64,000 nucleotides of DNA from Calamus simplicifolius (taxonomy: Eukaryota > Streptophyta > Magnoliopsida > Arecales > Arecaceae): positions 469,392 through 533,391 of the forward strand of contig UESW01004574.1 of the NCBI GenBank assembly GCA_900491605.1, given 5' to 3'. Made by a program: the position numbers and the translations under genes. This document shows positions 50,608 to 63,443 of the stretch, piece by piece (within the stretch, counting starts at the first letter, position 1; each line of letters begins with the position of its first letter). Under the pieces are notes generated by a model. It had not been told where the DNA came from, searched no databases, and saw nothing but the letters and a program-made list of their open reading frames with translations.

Positions 50608-51209
50608 GGTAGTGTTTGATAAAAAAAATATTATCCATGGATAAGTGTATGGGATAGAATTTATCCCCTGGATATCCCTAAGGATATCCCTTGGCTATCC
50701 CATTGATCATATCAAATGCAAAAAGGTAAATCCATAGGATAATTTTTTTTTACTCTTATTTGGAGGGATAACAAGCTATTCCTGCATTCTCTAGGGAATA
50801 AGTTGAGGGAATATCCCATGGTTAACCATAGTTAATCATGGGATATCCCTTTGGTTAACTTTATTCCCAGCTATCCCTTATAGTTATGATATGGGGATAA
50901 GGAAGGATATCCCCTGGATATCCCTTCTTATTCCCAAATCTATAGCTAAAGGGATATGTCTGAAAAATTTAACTAGAGGGGATAAATGGTTAATCATGAT
51001 TAACCATGGGTTATCCCTTGAACTTATTCCCTCCAAGAAAACTAATGTTATCCCCAATTTGTAATTTTTAGCTTATTCCCTCAGCTATCCTCTGGATAAA
51101 TGCTATCCCGTACATTTATCCAAGATAGCTTATGGGCTATACTACCTTATGTTATGGTTTTTGGAATAAGAAGGGATATCCCCTCTTATCCTCTATTTCA
51201 AACACTACC
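50608..51209 (-). mobile_element. PIF/Harbinger-like MITE, copy 2 (compound, 602 bp)
   Basis: The ends are GGTAGTGTTTGATA and CAAACACTACC, flanked by TAA (50605-50607 and 51210-51212). Relative to 29557-29946 the order of the two ends is reversed, so it is inverted. It is 212 bp longer because terminal segments recur inside: AAGGATATCCCCTGGATATC near 50903 echoes the right end, and TATCCCGTACATTTATCCA near 51104 echoes the left. This suggests two MITE units nested or fused. Confidence 0.85.
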
Positions 51210-51212
51210 TAA

Positions 51213-52709
51213 GTGTCTATTGCTCGTATGCATATTAAGATCTTATTCATGGCCAAAGTTTATACCCTTATATCTTCTTAGCTGGAGCATCCTGTGTAGC
51301 CATCAAAATATTAATTATCTATCTAAAGGTGATCATCCTTATCTTGTCCATGGAAAGATTATGGCTACAAAATCTAGCCCATTATTTAACTTTGTTTGTG
51401 AAGAGCAGTAATCATTCGACTATGATATATGTACAAGCCATGATTAAATAAGATAAAATTCAATAGGAATTTTGATCATAATCTAACACTTGAATATCAA
51501 AAGTCATAATAGTGATGTTTTAAACCACCTTTGAGACACCTATATCTTATAAGTCATTGTTTTTTAAGAAACGTTATGATATGAGATGCAGTTTATCCCA
51601 TTTGCAACATGAGTGGAACTTGACTCAATGATGAATTGTCTTTGATCAAGCAGTTGCAAGTCATATGGTTTTTCCTCTTTGGCCGCTACAATTTTCTAGC
51701 TATTAGATGCATCATTACTTAAGTTGTCAATAATGCCAGTACTTGTATAATAAGAAAAGCTAGGCAATCATTCAAAAGCACAGTGGACTCATAATTTGGA
51801 GAATGGACCCCACATTAATTCTTTATGATGGATATTTAGCTTTTTTTTCATTTCTTCTTTCTTGTTGTTTTTAAGGAATTATTATTATTCTTTTAAACAT
51901 CTACATGAATCTAGCTACGTTGGATAGCTTGAATAGGCCCACCATTTTAACTAGTTCTACCTTTAAAATAAAGTAGCATGCTAACCTGAAATATGTTACC
52001 CATTTTATAAAATCTTAAACATTGCTTTATTGTTTATTTAAAAATATTTTTGACCTTAAAAATTATGTAAAAAAAAATCATGATTTTTCTTCGATCCGTA
52101 GATCCTCTTATATTTATAGCATAACATGAAATCGTGTCTAAATAAAAAGAAAAACATGATGTAGTTTCTCCTGGATTTATCAATTTTCAACTTATTTTAT
52201 ATATTACAATATTAAAAAAAGAGAAAATAAAAGGGAATTGGCTTGGATTCAAATTTTAAAATTAAAACACAAGAAAAAAAACTCTTCTCTTAAATTTTCA
52301 AAGCCACTCTTTTGTGAAGAAAAGAGAGAAGGTTATCTTCTCTCTCTTCCATTATTTGATAAGGAGTTGAGACCCATCAATTACTTTGAATTGAGTGGAA
52401 TAAGGTATCGGATTCTTATTTAGCCCATTTATATGTTTGGCAACACACTTGAATGTGCCAGTTATTCTAATATCAATTATTATTAGAATCTCACAAAGAA
52501 AAATAAAACTATACCTAGGGTATTTAAGAATCATTTTCCCTGATCTAGGATATGGTCAAGAGGAATATTTCAAAGATATTTTTATGTGACATCTATCATT
52601 ATTTGATATATTTCAAAATGCATTACAATATTGTACTATCTACTTGCTAATATATGTAAATATTACAATAGAATGTTATATATTTCTATATGATTATCAT
52701 TATGATATG

Positions 52710-52762
<53 letters not shown>

Positions 52763-53228
52763 TATATATTTTGGATTGTATTATTTGAGAATCATTATCA
52801 TGATATCATATAATATTAAAAAATTAAATATAATATTTATATATTAATTATTATTACTCATAATATCAAATTTTGAATAATCATATTGTTAGAATTATCG
52901 GATAAAACTATAAAACTAATATGAATATTAATATATCGATAATAAATTATATTAAATTATACTAGGTTGTTTCATTTCATTGGTATTATACGACTTTATT
53001 CGAATATCTTTCAGAAATGTTTATGGTGATCTCATAAATATTATTATTATATTAATAGTAATAGTAATATTATTATCAATAATAATATTATGTTACCATT
53101 ATTTATTTTTTTTTCTTTTACAGATATCACCTGGACTTATTCAAATACATAATTGAGAATTACTTTAATAAATTTTAGGAATGAAAAATTAATTTTAATT
53201 AGCCTTATATAGCCTTTGATAAGTTATA
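51213..53228. other. AT-rich intergenic DNA
   Basis: No gene recognised. It includes (TA)n at 52709-52728 passing into (GT)n at 52728-52759. There are AT trinucleotide tracts (ATT/AAT) around 53040-53100. Confidence 0.55.
52709..52759. repeat. Compound (TA)n(GT)n microsatellite
   Basis: About 10 TA units followed by about 16 GT units. Confidence 0.95.
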
Positions 53229-54238
53229 TGTTGGAAGGGATGATGAGGAGTGATGAGGGGTAAAAATATTATTGCATTAATGCTCGTACAATCCAAGTCA
53301 TCAGGCTAGGGCTAGCCCATACACCATGTGGTATAGTTGTCACATCCGAAAGGCAGCAATGAGTAGCTATCTCTCCAAACTGCTTTCGTGTAAAAATGGC
53401 TGAGCTATTATTATACCTCGACTGATCGAGCTATTATTAGTTAGCCGAGCTATTATTATACCTCGGCTGATCGAGCTATTATCATACACCCACAGGCCGA
53501 GCTATTGCCATCGAACCATCCTGCGCTTCGGTAGGCCGGGCCTCGTTATACCTTGGATAGCCGAGCCATTCTATGTCTCAAAAAGGCCGAACTATCTCAT
53601 ATCTCGGTAAATTGAGTCTCATCATACTTCGGCAGATTCAACCATCTTCTATACCTCGGCCCGACCAAGTACTAAGCGCCTCTGCGGAATACACTTAAAT
53701 TAATAAGATTTCAAATAGATAATCATGCCTACACTACCAAAAATGGCCTAAGCCTATGTGGTCGCTGAATCTTGAAGCATAGTCTGCTTCCTGGCCGTTG
53801 ATCCTCTAACCAATCAGATACGGATCCTACTAGCCCTGTAACAGCCTGATTCGAATCAGTTTCGAATACCAACAACTTTCAGACCCTCTGTGACGTGTCA
53901 GGAATCATATGATCACCTATAAATATCATAGCCTCAGATCCCCTCAGTACGACATTCTACACATCAAGACACCTCTCTTTCACTCACTTATACTCTCAGA
54001 AAAACTATATTAGAGCTCACAGAGAGCACCACCCTTAGAGGAACTCTTCCTTGGGATCCTTCTCCTCATTTGTCTCCTTGCTGTGAATCTCCATTGACTT
54101 GGGCATCGAAGGGTCTTCGCAGAGGGTATCTCCAAACCACCCTGTGCTTGAGGACTGTTTTGCAAGACCGTCAGGAATCAAGCTCGGATTTAAAGCCCGA
54201 ACAACATCCGAGTCGGAGAACGGATTTCTGCTGTAACA
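53229..54238. mobile_element. Probable solo LTR (Gypsy-like), boundaries tentative
   Basis: A 1.0-kb block of higher GC that starts TGTTGGAAGG and ends TTTCTGCTGTAACA, giving TG...CA ends with inverted TGTT/AACA. It contains a promoter-like TATAAATA at 53918-53925. A run of repeated phrases such as GCCGAGCTATTATTATACC and CTCGGCTGATCGAGC lies at 53400-53660. No second LTR or internal coding DNA is present. The flanking 5-mers (TTATA and ATGAG) do not match, so either an end is misplaced or the copy is recombinant. Confidence 0.55.
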
Positions 54239-54900
54239 ATGAGAAACCTTACAAATGGACAATGATGTCGTATGCTTATATTGCAATTTAATAGATATAA
54301 GAGTAAAAATGGATGAAATAATATATTTTGAATAAATTTTTATAGATAAATATATCCAAATGCATATCTAAATTTGAATATTTGACTACTATCATTTATA
54401 TCTATCAAATAAAAAAAAATATAAATATAAACACATAATTATTTAATACATGTTTAAATTTTTAGTTCTCATTTATATTTATATTTTTTTGATACAAGAT
54501 AATCTAATAATCCGATACGATGGTGACATGTAGTAGCATGAGATGTTAATACGATGAAAGAAGGTTATAGCATGAATAGTATCTTAGTTTTAGTGTGATT
54601 AGGGCTTTTTTTTTGATAAACTTGATCGTATAAGAGAATTGATTAATTTATTTTTATTGAAGTTGGGATTCTTTTTTAGCTATCCTTTCTCTCATGTAAG
54701 TTTTTTTTTTTGAACTTAATTAAAAATCTTTTTATATAAAATAAATTTAATATTGATCTGTTGATCTAATTAATTATAATTATAATTATAATTTTTTTCA
54801 TTCGTCGTGGACCATTTACGCGCGAGGCATCATAACCTTTCTTCGTTGAAGAGAGATTCCGAACCGTTCACGCCCAAACGAATGTCCCGGGGCTCAAGCC
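54239..54900. other. AT-rich upstream flank of the J-domain gene
   Basis: No coding signal was seen. (ATTATA) tracts around 54770-54795 precede the GC-richer promoter. Confidence 0.45.
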
Positions 54901-54904
54901 TTTC

Positions 54905-54936
54905 CACGTGCTCGCTTTAAACGCTCTAGAATCTTC
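54905..54936 (+). promoter_or_regulatory. G-box and heat-shock-element-like dyad upstream of the J-domain gene
   Basis: CACGTG at 54905-54910 and GAATCTTC at 54929-54936, which fits the GAAnnTTC core of a heat shock element. They lie about 85-115 bp before the ATG, so they may fall in the promoter or the 5' leader. A heat-responsive site would suit a J-protein, but this is motif evidence only. Confidence 0.4.
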
Positions 54937-55020
54937 TCCTCTGGCACAGAAGGGCGGTCATCAATATCTGGGCTTCTTCTTCTCTTGGGCAGGCGAAGCG
55001 GCAGCAGTGAGAAAGGAAGA

Positions 55021-58000
55021 ATGTGGTGGGAAGAGTTCAGAGAAGGCGCCGAAGAAGAGGCAGAAGAATCCCCCATAGATTTCGATTTCCTCTCCCTCTT
55101 ATCGAAGCCAAAGGTAATGAACGAACTCCCTTCTCCTTCTCTCTCTATCTATATGCGTTCCCGTGTCTCCTTTCTACTTCGGGAACTTAACCCTTTCCTC
55201 TATCAATTACCTCTCCGAGTTAGGTCTAAGCTGTTCCTTTGTATTCTTTTTCTGTCGTTGGTTAGCGGAGTTTTTTCCCCCCGAATTTTGTTTTCGGGTG
55301 TGTTTTGATATAGAGTGTTTGTGAATTTATGGTCCAATATTTGTGGAAATTCGATGCTCAAGGGTTGAGAGAATAATTAGTTCTAGTTCCTTTTTTTTGA
55401 TATGCCGATAATTTTTTTGTTTTGTATGAATTGGGATGTGAATCGGACTGGAGAGTAGTATGAATCCTTTTTCTTCGCGCAAGTATCATTTTTCCAACAA
55501 ATCATTACATTATAAAGTTTCACCCTTAAACAATTTCGAGTTGGGTCGCATGTGCTGAGATGGGAATCACCATCTCATAGATGTGTGGACTTGTGTATGT
55601 TCTCTAGTTTGGCCTTTTTTTTTTTTTAATAGATATGTGGGGAAAGTTTCTTTGATTTTTTTTGGGTGTTTATTTTATGTGATCTGATTTCTATTACATG
55701 CATTCTATCTCTTTTCGGCTTGCCTGTCAGTTCCTCAGTTTCATTCCCTCCAATCCATTTGATATCAAGCCTTAATTGTTCCAGATTGGTTTTTTCAATT
55801 ATTTGTTCCTTTTGATATAGTCATTGTCTGCAAATTCTGGATTTGCTAAATGAATTCAAAGTGGTTCCGAGTGTAGAAGTGGGGACAAGTAGCCATAGAG
55901 ATAACTTCAATACTGGGAAGATTAAGATAAAACCTTACCTGATACCTTGAGTTTAAATGAAATTCATAAGTTCGATGGTTTAAATGTGGCAAAAATGAAA
56001 AGCCATGAGTGAACAATAGGGTTTTAGTTTGGTATATTTTCAAGCTTTCCAGTAGAGCCTAAATACAGAAATGGAATTGTGGCCTATTTTATATACTTTA
56101 TTAATGGACAAATGCCAGGGGCTACTGCCCTGTCATGTACCAGACAAGGTCAATATCTATTGATAATATAAACATGAGTTTTCCAGAATATATGTACGTC
56201 TATCCTTTGTGCACTTCTCAAACTTATGAGAAAGCAATTGGCATGATATTGTAGGATACTAAAAATGTACCGGTGAGAACAATGCTTCGATAATAAATTT
56301 GCTATTAGCTCAACAGATTAGCTCTACGGAAAGGCAATGGAATTATATTGAAGCTTCCGATAAAGTGGCAGTCAATCTTATCATGCTTCAAACACATGGA
56401 TCGCATAAATCTAAGGAGAAGGGCAATGAAAACTTAAATCGAAAAATATCAAAGCTAGGGATGTTGGGTGTAGGAAATTTTGAGAGAACTCCAGTATAGA
56501 AGTGTGAAGCCATGCCATCAAAGAGAGACTGTGAGAATTAGGCTTTCTATGTTTACATTGACTTGAACAGATGTCAACTCCTGCCCATGGAAGCAAATGT
56601 TTGTTGCTAGGCAGCTAGATCCAGATCATGCCAAAAGAGTTCTAGCACAGGGACTTTTCTGTTGCTATCTGCGACCTGTCTTTGAAAAATATATGCTATA
56701 TTTGCTATTGCTCTTGATTCTAACTCTAACATTATGTGGGATCCCACCTCTTGCTCTTTATGTTTCATATTATCTCTAAGACCACATCATGGGTGGTCCA
56801 AGCTATATCTAGTTCCATCTCACATACGTTCCGAGTTAATCTGCACCCTTTTCTTGGTGTTTGTTATCAAGATCTATTGAAGAACCCATTTTTGAGTGCA
56901 AAATTGCTCATCTATTTCTAGAGAACTGTTAGTTCTACCCATTCTATACAATTAAAAAAAGATCATCAATTTAAACAAAGTTGTAATTTTGATCATTTTG
57001 GAAGTCATTTGTCCCTTCATGTAATCTACATCCTCAGCTTCTTTCAAAAGCCCAAGCGGATTTCTTCTCTTGGACTTTGTTTTATTCACCAATTTACATA
57101 ACATGCACCTAATTTATATTTTAGTTTATCATTAATTTTAATGAATCCAGATATTGACCAATGCATTTCTAGATGTATAGTATTCCTTGTCTGCACCAAA
57201 GGTATTATATCTTTGATATGCTTTGATTGTTGCAAGCTTGTATGCTCATGAACTTTTCAATTTAATCGTGAGGTGTTAGTTCTTCTGAATAATCAATAGT
57301 GTTTTTGTCAGGTATTTGGAATAAATTGTTTGTGGCTATTTGTGATATGTAGTTCAGTGCTTACAAAGCTTCCTAGCTATTTTCTTCATATCTTGGAGTG
57401 AGGATTTATAGACAACCAAAAAAGAATGATGGTCATGTAAAGTTAACATGTCTTCTTTGTTAACTCTTGCTACTGACTTATGTATCACAACTTTTTCTTG
57501 TGCAGGATTACTACAGAATACTGGAAGTTGGTTATGATGCCACTGAAGAAACCATTAGGTCCAACTACATTCGTTTAGCTTTGGTTTGTACTTTTACCAA
57601 ATGTACACTTCCCATTTTGTGACCATGGCTTTTGTTTCTTAACTTGGACCAAGACATTAACTAAATCAAAGTTTGTTCCACAGTCCCTCTGTCATTCATT
57701 TTGGGAGACAACTATAAATACACCATGAAATGTCTTTTGCCATGAAACATATGTACCTTTAAATATCTGGCGATGACAAATTGCTGAAACTGTATCAATT
57801 GTAATTTCTTTGATTGTTACAGAAATGGCATCCAGATAAGAAAAAAGGAGAGGAAAGCGCAACTTCAAAATTCCAAGACATAAATGAGGCATACAAGGGT
57901 AAGTTTATCATTTCACTGAAGAACTTTTGCAAAAACTATAGCTGATTTACTTCTATGCTATCTCTGTAGAAGAAAACCTGGAGTTATGCTTAGCTAGATA

Positions 58001-59577
58001 ATACTGTTGTACCTCTTTGCATTTGACATCCTAGTGAGTCAATTCAGACACCCTTTAATAACATGTGGGGCTTATGTTTATGTGATAAAATTTATGCAAA
58101 TTTCCAAGTGGTCATGAACCAGGGCTTGCTTTTGATGTTTCTACCCCTCTGCCTAGCAACCAAAGATTCTAGGTTTGAATATTGGGTGGTGCATCCCTAA
58201 GTATTAGGATTGAAGTAATTATGGCATGGGTGGCTTGCCCTCCCTTTTCCTCAAAAGAAAAAGAAAAAAGAAAAACAAATTTCAAGTTGTCACCATATAT
58301 CTTACTGCTGAGATAGAAAGGAATTTTATGATATTTTTTGGATGGGGAGTTGGAAGGTTTTTTTCTTGTCCTTACAAAGTTCCTAAATAACCTGTGTGAT
58401 GAACATTTATTGTTGAAAGACCACTGTTGGGAACATTACATGAATGGAATTTTAGACTTTGTGATATCATAAGGTGATCAAGAGATCAGTGGTCATCCAT
58501 GCTCTTTATTTTGGAATAGGTTTTAAATAAGCGGGCATTGTCTAATCAAGGAATGATCCTTGGTAATTGCAGACCTAATTAAGAAGAATGGTTGCAATAG
58601 TGACTGTCACAATTAAACAGCTAAAAATATCTCCCTTTGAGGGCTGTGATGGTATGGTTGCTGTAAGTTTACATTAGTCTTGTAGCTTGGTTGGGCATTG
58701 GCTGTGTAGTGGGATGATGATCTGGCAGCATTCTTTGGGTCTAATATTTCTGCAAAATTTTTATTTGAGTGGCTGTAGGAGCAGTTTATGGATGTTATTG
58801 CATTTTCATTCTAATTTTCTTTTATTTTGCAGCTAATCTATTTTGTTCCTGTTAGTGTCCTCTTTTGACACAATTAATCTCTATTGGTCCTATTTTAGGT
58901 ATAGGTACAATGCTTTCAGATCATCAGGACTGTTCTGGACAAGTTTTGCTTTCTTTGTGGATGGAGATTTAATGATCCAAACCTTTTAATATTGGATTCC
59001 TTATGTATCAGATTCTATCTATTGGTTCTTTCCTCTGATGCTGTAGAACCCTGGTTGTGGCCTTGATTTTTGGTGGTGAGGCTAGAGGATACCAAACTCT
59101 TTTTTCTCAACTCAACATGTAAGCCTTTTCCCAACTACATGGGATCGGAACCTCTTTTTTTTTCCCTATATATCTTAATTTTAATTTTTTTTCTTACAAT
59201 ATCTTGGCACCACTCTTCTCTATCTCTTCTTTCTCTCTATTCACTAGTAATTTTTTTTAAATTATAGGTATATAAATCTAAGACATTGTTCTTTTCTCAA
59301 TAAAAACCCATAAATTATATCGTTTATATGCCCTTTTACATCTTTTTTGGTCACATGAGTAACCTTTACATCGCCCAAATAATGGTTATGCTATATAACT
59401 ACAACAAGTGCTGGAGCCTTGAATCCTAGGATAAGCTGGAGCCTGGAATTCTAGTATCCTATACCTTAGCTTAGATCCTGGTTATTCATTGCCTATAGGA
59501 ATATTGCATTTTGAATTCACTTTTATTCAAACCTTCTAAACCTTAAATTTTCCATTCCCCTAGGTCTTCCTGCATCC

Positions 59578-59631
<54 letters not shown>

Positions 59632-60344
59632 AGGTAAGGACCAAAACAAATAAAGACATGCTAGGATCAAGAGAAGAGGGAGGGGTTGCTGGAACTGCAT
59701 GAATAGCCAGTTGGACTTAGCAAGCAGGGGAGACACTTAAGCAAAGAAAATTGGAGTTGGATTTCTACATATGTAGATATACTCAAGACAATTTTGCTTA
59801 GAGTGTTGCTGGGATAGTTTGTCTGAGTTCTCGGGCTCCAACATTTTCTGTTTGAGAATTCCTACATAACACCAATTCTATAGCAGTGTAATGGCTATCA
59901 AATACTCTGATTGAGCTCTTATGTCGTCCGTGTTCTTAACAAATAGAAGGTTCATTTTCATTCTATTTTTTGGAACTCTTAACATCATCATTTCACATCT
60001 TCATCTCAATTGTCTCATACTTGGTTTCAATTAGGGTAGTGTTTGAGGTTATGTGGGGAGTTCTTCTGATTTTGTAATACTTATGTGGACCATTTTGGTT
60101 TTATTTCTGTTTCTTTTTTTTTTTCAAGTTTTTTGATAATAGTACTGCAGTTCTGGATTTTACTTTGTTGATGATGTATCTAGCTTAATGATCAACAGAA
60201 AACCATATGGCTTTGCAACACACATTTTAAGAAGAATGAGAAATGTCATACATGTCTCCATTTCCTTTAGGGGTTTGTAAAACTGAGGGAGATCATTCAA
60301 AATTTATTTGTTTCTAGAGCATTGAATGGGTGAGCTGATACGTA

Positions 60345-60416
<72 letters not shown>

Positions 60417-60862
60417 CTTACCTGTTATTATTCTCTGAACATAAGAAATTTTACAAGAGAAAAATAAATAAATATTAGCACTTGGGCAGTCAATCAAGTG
60501 GAACACAATGTCATTGTGTTTTAGAAATCCCGATACAGGTGCATCTTTTGCAACTCTGTAGTCTTTCAATCTTTTAGCATTCTTGTAACATTTTCTTTTT
60601 AACTTAAACTTAAAATAAAGAAAAATTAATAAATGAAAGGAAGAATATCAGCGACTTTTGATGCCAATCATGTTCTCTTTCATAGTTGCTTTTTAAAAAT
60701 GTCAATGCACATTTTATTCCTGCCACTATGCAAAGGTCTTTTATAGAAGTAGTTAGTTTGGCATCTGACAACTTGCCTGTTGGAACAGTTCTCAGTGATC
60801 CTATTAAAAGGCGAGAGTATGATAAGAAGGGGGTTCTATATATCCAAGATTGCAATGACAGT
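55021..60862 (+). CDS. J-domain (DnaJ-like) co-chaperone, 5' part (four exons; 3' end outside window)
   Basis: Exons 55021-55113, 57506-57583, 57823-57898 and 60789-60862 join in frame through GT-AG borders to give 107 codons. The start is the ATG of MWWEEFREGAEEEAEESPID; no ATG lies upstream in frame before a stop. After a 31-residue acidic leader comes a full J domain. Helix I is DYYRILEVGYDATEE. Helix II ends ALKWHPDKKKG, with the HPD loop at 60-62 that stimulates Hsp70 ATPase. Helix III is KFQDINEAYKVLSDPIKRRE. No signal peptide or Gly/Phe region is visible. It resembles short plant single-J-domain (type III) proteins. The fourth exon ends with a canonical GTAAGT at 60863, and no terminal exon was found up to 64000, so the gene is cut by the window. 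Confidence 0.88.
59103..59150 (+). repeat. Dispersed SINE-like repeat, short copy in J-domain gene intron
   Basis: CTCAACTCAACATGTAAGCC followed by TTTTCCCAACTACATGGGAT. A truncated relative of 45462-45540. Confidence 0.5.
59583..59629. repeat. (CT)n microsatellite
   Basis: About 23 CT units in intron 3 of the J-domain gene. Confidence 0.95.
60348..60414. repeat. Compound (TC)n(AC)n microsatellite
   Basis: About 17 TC units followed by about 16 AC units in intron 3 of the J-domain gene, 375 bp before exon 4. Confidence 0.95.
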
Positions 60863-63443
60863 GTAAGTAACTTCTATGTATTTATATGTTACCTAAATAT
60901 TAGTTGATTTGTTGCAATTCTCATTTTGAATATTCATTGGTAAACTTGCTCAAATAGATGGACACATTTGTTGGTTGTGACTGTTATAACATACTGCTGA
61001 AGTTGAATCAGTGATTATTCTAGGTTAAATGCCAAATTGTGAATTAGCTGTATCTATTCCCCTTTTTTTTTGATTGAATTCGGATCCTACCATCCTTCTC
61101 TTATGCCGTTCTTCTGCAATTAGCACATTATCTCCTTTTCCCCCATATTTTTAGTTTTTGACCCACAAATCTTGATTGGATGAAGGTGTTGATGATAATA
61201 ATAGAGTTCTTACTGATCCGTCAACCAAAAGAAAAGGAAAAGCATACTATAAACTTTCTAAACACATTAGCACTGGACTTTGCCTTTCCATTTTAGTCTA
61301 AAACCTACAGTCCTTTGCGAGACCCATCAAACCTCTTTTTTCGAATCGACAAGAAAGGTGAATCTGAATTTATCATTGCTGTGCTCATATTTTCCTATGA
61401 AATATTCATAGATTGTCATTATAACATGACATGGCTGAGACTGATAATAGAAGAAACCTGTATCTCAAGCATATCTATATGAGCACTCAATTCAAACACT
61501 TGTATATGCGAAAAACTCATTATTTTATCTAAGCATTTCTCAAGCTAAAGATGAATTTGACATAGGACAACCATAACCAGAAACCTTACCAATCACTTTG
61601 GGTGAATTTTATGAACTCTTGTTTGCCAATTCCCATTAAAGGCTACTTTCAGTATTGCTGGAAACTTTAATTTAAATTCTCTATCTCTTTGTTGGCTTGA
61701 GTTTTACCCACTTTTTTGACCATTTAACAAGTTGGCAAAGATTCAAGCTCCTCTTCTTGGTTGGGCCTCCTTGTACATTTTTCGTCGTCCATGCCTTTTA
61801 CCATCTTAGTCAATTCTTCATCAATTTGTTACTCCTATACTTAAAACATAAATGTTCCTCATTCTAGTTGTCTTGGTTTCATCACATTCATTTCCACACT
61901 CATCTTTGTTATGTTTGTCTTGTTTCCTCAGGACCTTTATATTGTTTGATATTCTGAACAACAATAGTGCAGGCTTTATTGCCATCCGAGAATTTTCCTT
62001 TTAGTCATCAAGGCATTTTTTGATTAGATAATGATGCATCTCCACTTCATCCAAACAAGTCTAGTTTTCTTCGAGGTTTTTAAATCTTGATACTTCGGTT
62101 GCCCTTAGATGCTGACAGACCGTGATCTTGGTCATTCTTGGCTGAGATAGAAATCAGATCTTTTTTAGATGAGATGATTCTGAATATTGGAACAAAATTT
62201 TAAGGAAGCCGATGCCAAAAAGCTGGCAAATATGGTGTAATTCAGACTCTAGACTGATTCTCTACTTGGTATATTTCCAGTTCCTCTGTGAGTCCATTGT
62301 CTATGCACAGGTTTTGCTCCTCTTCCTTTTGATCTGCCTTCTTTTCCCTTGCTTTGAGGTCCAACACTGGTCATGGTGGTTCGTCTTTGACATTGCCAAT
62401 GCCGTTCATGTCCAACCTACACTTCTCATAGGCAGCCTTTCAATCTCTCCAGTCCTCTTACTCAGAGCCTCCCACCCTCCCACTTCCAAGTCTGCCATCA
62501 CCATTGTTGAGGCAATCTCTATACAATCAATGCTTCCCTGTGATGCCACCTGATCAGACCTCCAAAATTTACCACTGATTCCTTTTCCTGAAAACTGACA
62601 AGGAGGCTATCATCGCCAAGCTTCATTGCCAACCTTACAATGTTTTTTCTTCAACACCTTCCTGTTCGGCTGAGGCTAAATGGATCCGATCTCTATTCCA
62701 GTTCCAAGAGAACAAGTTGTCTGGTGGTCTGAGAACTAGTCAATGTGACCGACACAAAGATTAAACAATCTCAAACAATAGATTTATTTTCTTGGTCGGT
62801 GATTTGGGATTTAATTAGAGGACAAAATTATAAAATTTGGTATACATCCTAATGTTTTGTGCTTGATACTAACATAGACTTATTTCTCAGCCAAGATGAA
62901 ATTTGTTTGTTGTGCCATTATTTTTGTCTTTATCTTTTGATTATTGTTTAGTTTACATTTCTTGTTCCATTGAAATCTTACTCTCTCCTCTTATGAATAG
63001 TGTAATGTTGCAAGCCTTATTTCCATTTCAAAACTTTATCCTTAAGCCTCCAGGGAGTGCCTGAGGTTGACTGCAGAGGACTTCTATGCTTCCCTCCTCT
63101 TCCAACCCTCTTTTTTCTTTTGGCCTCGTACCACCGTGGGGCCAGGAGAACTCAAGGGAGAGTTACTTGGTACCACTGTGGTTGACCTGTGGTTGGACAG
63201 CTGAACCATGATCTGGTCATCACAATACGTTGGTCTGGGTTAGTAGGGTTAGAGAACTGTCAGATTCTTCAGTTGAGGATTTTTTGTTGTCATAAATGTC
63301 TTGTACAGCATGCAATGCAGGGTTTTGCCTGTTTCCAAAGCTGAAATTAGCTAAGATTTATGTGTTCTAAGCATGTAGCCGATCATTTGCTGCATCTCAA
63401 TTCTCAAAATGATTGTAGCTTCTCCAAATTGTCCTTTAGGAGT
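60863..63443 (+). other. Intron 4 of the J-domain gene (presumed); no exon found
   Basis: No continuation of the J protein was seen. 62280-62740 is relatively GC-rich with partly open frames on the + strand, perhaps an old retroelement scrap, but I recognise no domain. Confidence 0.4.

Noticed and set aside
62212..62740. 113-codon + strand frame and nearby GC-richer DNA in the last J-domain intron
   Set aside because: Hydrophobic, low-information product with no family resemblance, and no splice sites joining it to the J protein.
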